Source: Rhyacichthys aspro (taxonomy: Eukaryota > Chordata > Actinopteri > Gobiiformes > Rhyacichthyidae). Taken from it: 64,000 nucleotides of DNA. Below the pieces are notes generated by a model. That model was not told where the DNA came from. It made no database searches and saw nothing but the letters and a program-made list of their open reading frames with translations. Of the stretch, positions 53,432 to 64,000 are shown piece after piece (positions within the stretch are counted from its first letter, which is position 1; every line of letters begins with the position of its first letter). The DNA is taken from contig CM072159.1 in NCBI GenBank assembly GCA_036850595.1, positions 31,419,612 through 31,483,611 on the forward strand, in the 5' to 3' direction. Both the position numbers and the translations under genes were made by a program.

Positions 53432-56400
53432 CCGAGAACGATCTGTGTGTCCTTAAATAATCTGGACCAGACACACTTCAGGTTCATGGAGCACACCTGT
53501 CCTTGTGTGACTGAGGGACTGGGAGAAGTCTGTAGCTTATTCTACAGGCTTTACACAAGAAAAAAACATGGAAGAGTTCCCCTCAACGATATATACACTT
53601 TTTAAACCTGGAGCTTTGAGCCTCAGTGTGGAGTTATATATCTAATACAAACTATTTTTATTGCTTTTGCTCATTATTGTTCTTGAACATACAGTTGTTC
53701 AGTTGTTTGTAATGGTCTGTTTGTTTTTATGTTTGTGATGAACTGTCCATGTTCTGTGTTTGTACAGTTCTCTTAATTATGTGTCATTTAAAGCCCTTTT
53801 TACGCCAAGGTCAAGGCGACTATGATGAAAAAGAACTGATGTTTAATCATATGTTTTATCAAATTCCAAATAAACAAATCAAATCTAACAATATATTATT
53901 ACAACACAAGTTTTCAAACTACATAAACATAGATTTTTTTTCCATTATTGTTCTACTTCCTGTGTGTTACCAGTATCCTATAGTTTTCTGACAACCACAG
54001 CTAAATGAAAACTCCTCTTTAGACGGAGTAAGGATGTCTTCCTTCTGTAAACCATCAGCCAAAGTGCAACAGAATCTTTGTGTTTTTGGGCAAAATGACT
54101 TCCAAAATCAATTAAATCCACAAATCAGTGAACAAATGTGATGAATATATGTTTCTATGGTGGTATTCATGAAAAATATCATAGTGTAGAACTGATTACG
54201 GGCTCTCACCAGTCTGTAGCACCTTCTTAGGAACATTTTTATTCAGAGAACAGCAACGATGTGAAACGTTTCCAGATAAATAAGTGCAATCTGTTCATAT
54301 CATATCGCTTTCATTTTATAAGTTAAAGGGCCACGACTGCGCCCAGGGGAAGTCTGTTTACCGTTTTGTCGTTCGGTCACATGCCACGCAGCCCATTAGA
54401 CTGGGAAGTGTGTGCGTTGACGAGGTGAAAGGTTCTGATCAACAAGGCAAACTCATTTATTTCAGTTTACCAGGCTGACGCATGTGTTGAGGAGGTTAAC
54501 AGAGTTTGGATAAGAGGCCACCCTGACATTTTGGATGTTTACTTAGCATGCACTAGCACATGCAATAACAGGGAGAAACACCCCTCCATGCAGCCCCTTT
54601 ACTTACTGTGCATAAGTAAAAAGGGTGAATCAAACACACGGAGGCTTCTTGTGTTGTCCACCGGCTGCTTGTTTAAACCAGACCCGAGTGGGCACCACAG
54701 TGAGGTGATGTCATGGCAGCTGCTCACCTTTAGCTCGGGTTTGTCTTTAATTATTGTCAGGGAGGAACACACAGACCAGCTCATCAACTGGATAAATATT
54801 TGACCGCTGTTCCATAAATTGGCATTGGGGGTTTATTTTAACGACGCATCCTGCCCAAGCCAGACATCATGCTCTGAGTGATGCACAGTGAATTGGCTCG
54901 GCAGGTGACCACAGCTTCTCGCCACATGAGGTAAATTAAAACTCGCATTTCTGTTCGGGAAATGAGAGATTTCATACACTTCCTGAATTTGTCTTGTTTA
55001 ATTATAACCTATGTCAAAGCCTAATCTGGGAAGCTTAGGCAGGGCATCCAATTAATCAAGAAATAGGTATGTTTGTGGAGCAGGTGTGTGTGTGCGTCTG
55101 AGTCCGAGAAAGAAAGAGAATTTAGCGTTAATACAAGAGCGTACTTATGCTTTGTTTGCGTGCATCTGAATGTGGGTGGCTGCACGTGCCTTTGGGTAAA
55201 ATGTGATGTGCCTCCACCCGGGGGGGTTCGCTAACAGGACTCGGGGGTATGTACCAGCTCCGTGTGAGAAGGCTCAAAGCAGGACACACAGGCTATGAGG
55301 CATCACGCCTTAACAAATAAGGATCCCACTGTGATTTTAGCCACTGTTGCTTTAGCTTGGCTTATGGTTTATGCTAATCACAAATCTGTGAAGGATCATA
55401 GAAATCCAAGCCGTCTGCCATTTTTGATTATCCTCCCATGTTCAACAACAAAGGCAGCAAAGGACGAAGTGGGCACCGAACTTTTAAACACACACATCAT
55501 TTTCACATAAATAGAAGAAATAAGAAAACACAAATGACAACAAGTGAATTATGACTTAAATAGACGGAGTGATCCTGACAGCGTCTCACTGAACGTATGC
55601 TTCGAGGCTCAGATCATCACTGTCACTAACTTCTACTCTCACGTCAAGTGTCACCATGTGGTGAAGGAGCTAATGTGCCTGTAAGTCTGAGTGGCATGTA
55701 TGTGATGTTAAGTGGCGTGTATTAGCTCATAAATGTCAGAATGCATAATGTGTTTGTGTTATGATGCAGGATTCATAAAGAGCCGTGCTGCTGCGGTAAA
55801 TTATACAGCGAGTGTATCATTACTGAGTGTTTGATTCTCCAGTTCTATTTATAAAGTCCTGTCTGTGTTTGTGCCTGGTTTTCACAGATCAGCTCTAACT
55901 ATCAGCACATGGCACTGACTGAACAGATCTGTCTTTGCCAATATGTCAATAAAGTTAAATTAATAACAGATGGGTGTCAACCTTTTATCTAATGGCTTTG
56001 CGGAAGCCATTTTGGATCAGAGCATTTGTGAATTTGCTGCTCTTAATGATCGTAAACATCACTTATTTGTCTGGTTAAGTATGAAAGGTACATGTTCGTG
56101 GAAAAAGTACTTCTCTTTGATCAATTGCACATAAATATGTGGATTTTTTCTATAAATGAACAATATTAACGTTCAAATGTGTAACAGGCTGATCTTATAT
56201 CAAGCGTTCGTTAGTACTCTACTAATCAACTTCACAAGAATTACAAAAACAGATTTAGAAAGAATCTTATAATCCATCTGCTTTTCATGCCTGTCTCTTA
56301 TCGCACTGTCAAACCAGTCTCCTTCCTTTGACAGTTGGACCAATAAAAGGTTGAATGTTTTGATGAAGCAGCCTCAAACAATTCCTGGAAAAAAAAAAGT

Positions 56401-58287
56401 CCTTCTGACTGTCCACAATGCTATTAATCATGTGAGGGCGTCAGGGTTCAGCTGGTGTCACGGTCAGCTTCAAAAAGCCTTACTTGTTAACTTCTACTCA
56501 TTCTCTGTGTAAAAATCTTTGAAGATTTGATCAGGTACAGGTGCCGCTTCTTGCTTTTCAAAGCCACACTATTTCTCGTGCTCAGCCATTAAAGTCCACG
56601 CAAAGGCCAGTGTGGGCCAAATTTTGCATTTCTGTGAAACCGCTGTCGGAAATAAGCTCATTAGGAATAATTACAGGTGTTTTGTTCTTTCCTGCACACA
56701 TTCTGCTAAAGTTTTACATTGTGACCAAACGCTGTGCATCAAATTGACAAAGAAGGAGCATTTTTATTTTATTGTGAGTGTTTTGAGAGTTAAAAATACA
56801 TGTGAACAATCAATAAATATATACACTTTTGATCAAACACGACCAGGAGCTGTTTCAAAAATATAGAGATGCAAGGATTAAAACTTAGTGACGAGTCAGA
56901 AGCGAGGCCTTGCAGTGAAAGTGTTTTGAGGATGCGCCAGAAACAGAGATGCGTGTTTGTTTTGGGTCCAGATCCCCTTCATCCAAAGCAGAGGAGGATT
57001 AGTCTTGTCGACGGCGTGTGCAGCGAGCGAGCCCGCCGTTCTCTTCTTCTCTTCCTCGCTAACACACTCCAGCAATCAGGCGGGCTGCCAAACAAACAGA
57101 TGAAGTCAACAGAGAGATGTTTCCTTGTGTCTTCTGAGATGTGACAGACGCTGACACCCGGAGCTCCACGCTGTGTGACAAGCCCACAGCGTCTACACAG
57201 CCGGCTCCACTTTGACTTATTTTGAAGCGTCGGGGTGTGCGGGGTTGACACTGTGCACATGATCACACACAAGATAATGTTTGTCAGCAGCAACAGCGGT
57301 GTCACCGTGTAAGAAGACGACGGGGGTTGATTTCACGGTGCAGTCCTCAAAACATTTACATACGTGTGGAGTTAGGCCTTGCAGTCGGTTTGGGAGTTTG
57401 ATTTTTACACTGTGCATGATTCAATCTCTGAGGTGAACTGCGGCCATTACGCACCGCAAGGTCAAAATCCTATTACTTAAATGCAATTTTATCCCTGATT
57501 TTTTTCTCACAGGCTTCATCTCTCAAATCTATCTACACATTCCCACCCAGATTCCCGAGGTAAAGCGCTGCATGCTGGTTAACGGAGTTCTTGGCTCTGT
57601 GCAGCTCTAGGGGATGGAGTGAGGGAGTATCTGTATTCAGGTAATTACAGTCTAAGGGGGCACGGGGGTCCTCTGTGATTACACATCAGCCTTGTAATGG
57701 ATTCAACACTTATAGACGGAGAGAGAGGGTGCATTCTTTACCTACCCATCGCAAAGGCAAGGGACGTGGGGCGGGGTAGCTAGGTATATCTGCAAGATGG
57801 ATTACGTGGGGTTTGCCGAGTTCAACATTGACACAGATTCATCGTAAATCATTATGCTGGGGACCCGGAGTGATTTCTGCATTAGGAGCAGAAAATGGAG
57901 TTCAGCCAGTCAATGAGGGAGGGCATATTTCACATCAATCACCTGCACACTCTCATGTTAGCTCGGCTTAAATCTCACTTATACTGTTACCAATAGGGTT
58001 CAGTGGCTACGATGGCAATCAGCGCGACGCTCCGCTAACAGAGGACACATGTGACGCCTTCACACTTATTCAAATGGAATTATTATAAACTCAACAATCA
58101 AAGTTTTGTTCATGAAGTTTTACACTTTCGGGAACTTATTGCTCCCTTTTTTCATTTGTAAGTCGGGTAAAAGAAGTGTTAGAAAGAAGATAAACAAATA
58201 AATAATAGTGGTAAATAATCAAAATGCAGGTTAATGTTACTTATTGATTTAATACCCACCAGACCTACAATGCCTGCTACCAATTCA

Positions 58288-58975
58288 TCTAAACTAGTGT
58301 TGTCAAACTCAAAGTGGTTAATAAGAATCCTTCCAGGGGCCGAAGATGGTGACATTTGGAAGCTTTTATTACATTTTGAATGTGAGATTTTATCTTCATT
58401 TGAGTCTTATAAAAGTTATATTCAACATTAATTTCCTGCTTTTATGGAAACAGGTTTTATTTGGATTTGAACAGGTTTTAGTTGGATTTGAACAGGTTTT
58501 AGTCAGATTTCAACAGGTTTTAGTTGGATTTGAAGCGGTTTAAGATGGATTTGAACAGACTTTAGTTGGATTTTAACAAGTATGGATGGATTTAAACAGA
58601 TTTTATCTAACTTTGCAGCAAAAAATCAATGTGAAATATTTTCAAATCCAAATAAAACCTGTACAAATACTGATAAAACTTGTTTAAATCGATGAAAAAC
58701 CTGTTCAAATCCAACAAAAACATGTTCAAATCCACATAAAACCTGTTAAAATCCATCTAAAATCTGTTCAAACCAAAATTAAACCTGTTCAAGTCCTTCT
58801 AAAATCTGTTCAAATCAAATAAAACATGTTCAAATCTAACTAAAACCTGTTCAAATCCAATTTAAACTTAGTGCCAAATATATCTCCTTCTTAATGTTTT
58901 GAAGGGCCACATAAACATTGCAAAGGTCCACAATTGGCCCCTGGGCCTTGAGTTTGACATGTGTGCTCTAAACTA
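58288..58975. mobile_element. hAT-like MITE with opposed 21-bp arrays and 9-bp flanking duplication
   Basis: The flanking direct repeat TCTAAACTA occurs at 58288-58296 and 58967-58975; hAT elements make 8-bp duplications, so one base is coincidental. The ends carry an inverted TGTCAAACTCAA motif (left from 58301; right, on the - strand, in the segment 58945-58960), followed on the right by a GGCCC-rich stretch. This recalls the widespread vertebrate hAT-type terminus GTGTCAAACTCAAGGCCC. Inside, about eight copies of a 21-bp unit (AACAGGTTTTAGTTGGATTTG and variants, 58449-58615) are followed by about eleven copies of its reverse complement (about 58642-58865). There is no transposase ORF. The element ends shortly before the presumed mdfic first exon. 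Confidence 0.78.
58449..58865. repeat. Opposed (inverted) 21-bp minisatellite arrays
   Basis: The sense arm at 58449-58615 has units that drift in sequence, such as AACAGGTTTTAGTCAGATTTC and AAGCGGTTTAAGATGGATTTG. After a spacer of about 26 bp, the antisense arm holds CAAATCCAACTAAAACCTGTT-type units to about 58865. A transcript across it could fold into an imperfect hairpin of well over 100 bp. Confidence 0.9.
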
Positions 58976-58986
58976 AAAGCTTAGGT

Positions 58987-59409
58987 TTGACAAAGAAAAG
59001 AGAAAAGAGAATAAAAACGTTGTATTTTGTATTATTTTGTGTTGGTATACTTGTGCAGATTCGGGGAGGGCTTTGTGAGTCCGCTGCAGCGTTTCTCTCT
59101 GGCTCGAGCCTTCTGCTGGAATCCGGATATGATGAAAATGTTTCAGAACTACAACTTTCCTCTGCAAACTACCGCCACTGAGCGTCGAAGGCGTCGCGAA
59201 GAATACTGTTGTTATTTTTGAATGCGTCAGCGGCGTTACAGAGAAAGACTGAGGCACACTGGCGACTTACAGAAAAGTTTGTTGGACTTTAAGTTCCTCT
59301 TTCGCCCGGTTTGTGTGTTTCTTCCTAACGTCTCGGGAGCGCGTTGGAAGAAAGGAAGGAAGGATGGAATAAGTCAGATTTGAAGCGAGGGAGTTGTCAT
59401 GTTTGAAAG
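58987..59409 (+). other. mdfic: Presumed mdfic 5' UTR exon 1 and promoter region
   Basis: A strong donor (GAAAG|GTAAGT) ends a presumed exon at 59409. CpG frequency rises from about 59090 to 59830, typical of a vertebrate promoter. The transcription start is not visible, so the left border is only the end of the adjacent transposon. An ATG at 59399 reaches a stop soon after joining either candidate acceptor, so it would be an upstream ORF and not the main start. Confidence 0.4.
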
Positions 59410-59659
59410 GTAAGTTGTGCTTTATAAACAGTGCGTCCGAGTTAGTCATAAACAGCTCTTAGGAAGTCGTTTTTGATCAAGAAAAGGGAGCGTGTGAACC
59501 TAAATGTGGACCACATACGGAATGCTTCAACAAGTTTATGTAAAACCGAGTGAAGGGAAATTTCCACCAGTTTTACTGCAGTTCGACGTCACTTTGTGTG
59601 AATAAGCCGACGGCGTTCTCAAGTTGAGTAATGATCTCGCCGTGTTTCTTTGTGTCCAG

Positions 59660-59854
59660 TCTGAACTAATGCTGAGACTCTGGTTTTGTCAGCGCTGAGG
59701 GCTGAGGAAAGGGACGAACTGCTTCTTCTTCTGCGTGTGTCCCCGAAACACGACTGTCTCATGTCCAAGGAGACCGTGCTTCCTCCGGATGGGCCGCCGG
59801 GGCCGGGACAGGGCCCTCAGCTGGAGACCAGACCCCTGCTGTCAGCCTCTCACG
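59660..59854 (+). CDS. mdfic: mdfic exon 2 with start codon (CDS 59761-59854)
   Basis: The acceptor is probably TTTCTTTGTGTCCAG ending 59659, with an alternative AG at 59691-59692. The donor is CACG|GTGAGT. The ATG at 59761 gives 31 codons plus one base. The same frame is open upstream from 59665 without an ATG but with CTG codons at 59680 and 59695 and TTG at 59686. A 9-codon upstream ORF (59669-59698) overlaps in another frame. Human MDFIC (HIC) has a longer isoform from a non-AUG start, so the open upstream frame may be meaningful. Confidence 0.55.
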
Positions 59855-61410
59855 GTGAGTTGTGTGCATTGGGTTAGTTCATAACAAACATGAGACTTTG
59901 GCTTTTGATCACATGGAGTTCACTGGATGGGTATGGACTGTCTCTTTTTCTACCAGTTCATACTAGTGACATATTCTGTTAAAACTAAAGTTGCATATGC
60001 ACCTGAATGCATCATGTTTGTGTTGCAGATCAGTATTTATCAGTATTTGTTAGTATTTCTCAGTATTTGTCAGTGGCTCAGGACAAAGCCAGTCTCTTAA
60101 ATGACATTAGTGTCTTTGCCCCAGTGTTGAGCGTTCATAATGTTTTTGCTTTTTTCCTCAATAAAGTCCTGAGAAACGCCCTGGTGACTATTAACAGTAA
60201 CCACAGCCAATTATAGTTTTTAATTAACTTTCTAGTTGCCCCTAAGATTATCCCATGTAGACTAAGCTTATTCCACACCCCCTTTTCATTTTTTCACACA
60301 AGCAATGAACCATTAACTATCCTATTTATACAAAGCATCATTATAGCTCTGTCAAAAAATAGCAAAGTAGGACAAAGTAAGCAATCACTGGGGCTGCTGG
60401 ATTGGGAATGGATTTTCACTGGACCTTCAAAGACTCTCACAGTTAAGACTGGCGTTCTCTCTCTGGGGACTGTGGATGTTCTGAGAATAGAGCAATTTAT
60501 TTCTAAGTGTGATCACTAAATACTGTGATGCATCACATAACACTGCTGCTATCACAACTGCCCCTCTCATACATCAGCCCAACGCTGAGAAATGTGCCAT
60601 ATCTATCTGGGGCGCAGGCCTGGCCGGGCCCATTCATTCCACTCCTCATCCATCATAACTTACAAACAGAGACTGCTGTAGCTTTGGAACAAACACATCA
60701 CTACATTTAGTTTAATACTGGTTAACTTCTGCTGAATCATTCGTCACTGCTTTTTCACAGTAGAAGCTTTTTTTTACCAAAAGTCTATGAGCAAGAAATT
60801 GTTAGTCATTAGGAGTTAGTGTGTTTAATGACCGAAGCGCAGAGGTTTAGAGATGAGTGAAAGTGTCTCTGCTGTTTTTGCAGCTATCAGGCTTCAGTCT
60901 TGCCTACAAACTTTTTCCAATTCAGATGAATGCAGCCTTTATGGCAGTAAAAGAAGCTTGGCAGGTAGAGCACACCCGGGAGCAGGAGGAGAGAAAATGA
61001 GATCCAGAGCTCTGGCAGGCCTTTACCTGAACAGCCTCAGCGTGGAGTGCAACCGCTGCCAGTGGCCCGTGTTTTTTCTGGCACTTCTTCAGCGTGACCT
61101 CTGCCCTTCTGGCATTTGGAGGTGTCCCTGAGATTTAGTCCAGCGCGACTGAACCTGCTGTAAATGTTTGCATGTGTTTAAAGAGAACAGCTTTAATACT
61201 TTGTAGTGTATTCTAAATCCCAGCACTTCAACTCTATGATGAAATAATATTTGTGCAACAGGCTTTACTTAATACTGAATGCTGTGCTTGTGATCCTAGA
61301 TGCTTCTGACGGTGAATCAACAGGAAGAAGTCCGTCTCTGAGGAAACCAGCCTCTGAAGGACAAAGCCATGTGACTGAGGAGAAGCCTAAATATCGCGAA
61401 CCAATAAGAA
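59761..61410 (+). CDS. mdfic: Probable mdfic (MyoD family inhibitor domain containing), N-terminal coding exons, 3' partial
   Basis: Gene-level entry joining 59761-59854 and 61300-61410, 68 codons plus one base in the window. The frame is open across the junction. The predicted start reads MSKETVLPPDGPPGPGQGPQ and the second exon DASDGESTGRSPSLRKPASE. Support for mdfic is the conserved vertebrate order foxp2-mdfic in the same orientation, a Pro/Gly-rich N-terminus, and a short SDGE match to human MDFIC (NPSDGE). The diagnostic Cys-rich C-terminal domain must lie beyond 64000. Known for the family: MDFIC binds and retains transcription factors and, through its palmitoylated Cys-rich tail, acts as an auxiliary subunit of Piezo channels. 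The assignment rests mainly on synteny. Confidence 0.6.
59855..61299 (+). other. mdfic: mdfic intron 2
   Basis: This is a 1.44-kb intron with GTGAGT and CCTAG borders. It contains four tandem 10-bp units of CAGTATTTGT type at about 60031-60070. Nothing else is recognised. Confidence 0.55.
61300..61410 (+). CDS. mdfic: mdfic exon 3 (partial CDS)
   Basis: The exon is 111 nt, acceptor TGATCCTAG, donor GTAAGT. It completes a split Asp codon and encodes DASDGESTGRSPSLRKPASE, then GQSHVTEEKPKYREPIR, leaving one base. It is Ser/Glu/Lys-rich and probably disordered. The SDGE start aligns with NPSDGE in human MDFIC as I recall it. No conserved domain falls in this exon. Confidence 0.58.
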
Positions 61411-64000
61411 GTAAGTTTTAACAACCTGGGAAACAAACTGTGGCTGTACAGCAGGATATCGCTGCATTATTTCTACTGATAAACAACGAGAGAGTGAAAT
61501 TGATTAACATACTGCGGTTTGGTAGCGTGCTCAGACGGTGTGAAAGCAAGGTGTTATTTAAATTTAGAAGCTTGTAATTTCAGCCTCTTTCTGTTCAACA
61601 TGTTCCAGCTGTCGTATGCTGCTGGGAAACTAAGAGTTCACAGTTTAAAAGTCACTGAAATATGACTGAGTGCTTTTATAAAGACAATAAGCTGAGCGTG
61701 TTCGATCCTGTCCCATCCTCATCTCCGATCTTCTTCCGATCAGAGATAAAGACAAATATGCTCCTGTACACGAACAGAATAAATCAAGAAAAACCAGAGT
61801 TTCTAAAATCCAGCGCGATCTAAAAGCCTTCTGTGTTGTTCCTGAGAAGAGTTAAATGTGTTGGCAGAGTCTAATGGCGGCTGATTGCTTCCATCCTTTT
61901 GTGGATTGTGTTTAAATTTGACGCAACTGCTTTTTGTTTGTTTCTAGGTTGTTAACTTTTCCAGAGTGTTATTTTTTTCCTGGCTTTTTGCTGGTATGGA
62001 GTTTAACGTCTCGCCCGTGGCTTGTTTACTGAAGCAGCGAACAATGAGTTTGTATCAAGAGGTCTCTGTAGCTCTGCAGGTGTGTGGCTGTGTGTTTCTG
62101 GAGGGTTTCATCTCCGCAGATAAGCCCCTGTGACAACAGTTTAGCGTCGTAATTGATGTCACCCTCCCGCATTTACACACACTTTCCTTTCATTCCTTTC
62201 TTCATCTCTCACATTGATTTGTCTGAGGGATTTTAGAATGTATAGGACATGCTCTTTTATATGAAATAAACCTGAAGCACCCATCACAATCCTATTATTT
62301 TAATGTATTTAGCTCAAAGATATATATTTTTCTGGAGACAACCAATCACAGTCTTTTCTGACGGTGATAATTTTGAGAGTTTTTGTTACTGCACAAACAA
62401 GAAATCAATAAGAAATCATCTGCCCCCTGATGTCTGAACCAGGGGCAAATGCAGAATTGTTGTGTTGTAGACGACAACTTTTCACGAGAGTAAACCTAGC
62501 TGTGTTTTAGAAGTCTGATTGTAGGAAGGAAGGAAACCTGTACGTTTTAAATCTAAGACAAATAGTGGATTTGGAGTGTCCAGTTTGTGATTTAGTTGAG
62601 AGTTGTTTGATTTGAAAGTCCCAGCTCTGCCCTCGGTGTAAGGTTGTTTTTTTTCAGTGGACGTTTCCTCAGGGGTTGCTTTATCCTCGGAGACGATGAG
62701 AAGTCTTGAGGGAGAGCCAGGGATTCCTCAAGAGACCATTCTGAGCTTTCAAGCAGTTGATATCTCCTGAAAACAGAGCTTTGGCTCACCAGGCCAAGCC
62801 GTGAAATAAATTGCTACCAGTTTTAGGAGTTTAATCGTCACATTATTCAAAGGGTTGTCAAATACTTGTTAACGCTTCTGCGCTCGATAAAGATGACCTT
62901 ACAAGCTTCTTAAGAACAGGTCTGTTTTTTTATCCACAGGAAGGTCAAGTAACGTGAATGTTTCTTAAAAAGGACGACATTACTCTGGCCTTTGTGTGAA
63001 TGTGTGATTGAACCTTTTAGAGGCAAACTTTCACTGCGATCACGAGGATTATTGACCTTTTTTAAGTGATTTTGTGACCTCTACAATTGAAAAAGGCTTT
63101 CTCGAGGTTGTGTGTGCTCATATTGTTGATGTTTATTTCCAAAATTGTGACAAAAAAAGTGATAAAGATCAGGTTTTCTTTGTTTCCCTCAAAGGTGATT
63201 GTCATTCTCAGTCTGTCCTGTTTGCCTCATGTATATTCCAAACTTACTTAAGATGTTAAAAACCTTTTAACCTCAGACATTTTTAGAATATTTTGCAGCT
63301 ATATGAGCTGCATGATGATTGTTGTTATTCAAGATTCATATCTTTATTGTAATCCTCAGAGCTTTGTCTCTGTAGAAATAATGTGTCTAAAGCATAGCCC
63401 TATTATAAACTGAGCCATAATTTTCAAGTGATTACTTACCAGTGGGTCATGGAATCAAAAACTGTATAAATAGGGTGAAATGCTAGTGTAGGGGTTGATT
63501 AAAATGGCCATTGTAATTCTACCTCTGTTGTAATTATTTTCTCATTGTCTTGGTGCAGATAGATTTCATATGGGAAATTTGAAGTGTGTTAATTAGCATA
63601 TTTTACCCGAAGTGCCCAGGCCTATTGAGTGTTAATTTTTTTGAAGATATTCAAAATACTTCAGCCAAATGATTAGATATGCATACCTCACTTCATGGGC
63701 TCAGGGCTTTCAAGAGTTTATGTCAGATACAAGCCAACACATCAGTTCTGACAAAACTGTAGTGAGCATTTTTTTATTTCAGACAATTGAACTATTAAAA
63801 GTCATTTGACCATTTTCAATTGGCTCTCTTGCAGAAAATATCTACAATGGGAACAATTCAATTTATGTCTGGTACATAAGGCTGAAGTGAGGAGGCCGGC
63901 TCGGTTTATGTTTCTCACGTCGAACCCGAGCCTCGTGAGCGGGGTCTTTCAACAAACCACTCACAGAGAGAGAAAAACAGGCAGTTCAAATGAGAGCAGC
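61411..64000 (+). other. mdfic: mdfic intron 3, running out of the window
   Basis: No Cys-rich exon appears. The sequence is AT-rich. Segments near 63400-63850 with many ATTA/TAAT cores (for example around TTAATTAGCATATTTTACC) resemble conserved noncoding sequence. Confidence 0.5.

Larger units (their letters stand above)
45215..58287. other. Intergenic, distal part
   Basis: About 13 kb with no recognisable exon. It holds an L2 tail (46240-46295), a perfect 12-bp hairpin (46012-46043), a GT microsatellite (53399-53429), and candidate conserved noncoding stretches at about 46690-46880 and 48840-49060. The rest is AT-rich sequence without visible structure. The ORFs here lack splice context and family similarity. 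Confidence 0.6.

Overview
The window is vertebrate nuclear DNA, most likely from a teleost fish (probably a percomorph-type genome). Coding information sits in short GT/AG-bounded exons separated by AT-rich introns. CA/GT microsatellites are plentiful, and there is a fish-type L2 LINE tail and nonautonomous DNA transposons. There are no bacterial operons, rRNA or tRNA genes, or CRISPR arrays that I can see.

The main gene is foxp2 (forkhead box P2), on the + strand. Fourteen coding exons can be chained, corresponding to human exons 4-17. They run from 7212 to the stop codon at 35518 and total 2004 nt, or 667 residues plus stop. The phases agree at every junction. The N-terminal exons (about the first 86 residues of the human protein) must lie upstream of the window. 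In order, the exons encode a Gln-rich repression region, a C2H2 zinc finger, a leucine zipper, the PLNLV CtBP-binding motif, the forkhead DNA-binding domain and the acidic C-terminus. The C-terminal sequence and the middle region identify foxp2 rather than foxp1 or foxp4. This copy lacks the long human Q tract. It carries other low-complexity additions instead: a Gly run, an Arg-Glu dipeptide run ending at a splice donor, and a GLLGGSPP-type repeat before the conserved HEDLNG segment. A 3' UTR of about 3.3 kb ends at overlapping AATAAA signals near 38800.

From about 38.8 to 59.0 kb is an intergenic tract with no credible exon. It holds a long-TIR transposon (about 44.3-45.2 kb), an L2 3' tail (46.24 kb), several stretches that look like conserved noncoding elements, and a hAT-like MITE (58.30-58.97 kb). 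The MITE is built from two opposed arrays of a 21-bp unit and is flanked by a 9-bp direct repeat.

From about 59.0 kb onward is the 5' part of a second + strand gene, interpreted as mdfic (MyoD family inhibitor domain containing). This rests on conserved foxp2-mdfic order in vertebrates and weak N-terminal similarity. It shows a 5' UTR exon, a first coding exon (ATG at 59761) and a second coding exon (61300-61410). The diagnostic Cys-rich C-terminal domain lies beyond the window.

Forkhead and Cys-rich MDFI-family proteins act in separate pathways. The two genes are neighbours by ancient synteny, not as a functional cassette. I found no sign of an undescribed multi-gene system. The most notable signals are the lineage-specific changes in foxp2 coding sequence and possible alternative splicing, the 23-copy 10-bp minisatellite beside the exon 16 donor, and the opposed-array MITE beside the mdfic 5' exon.
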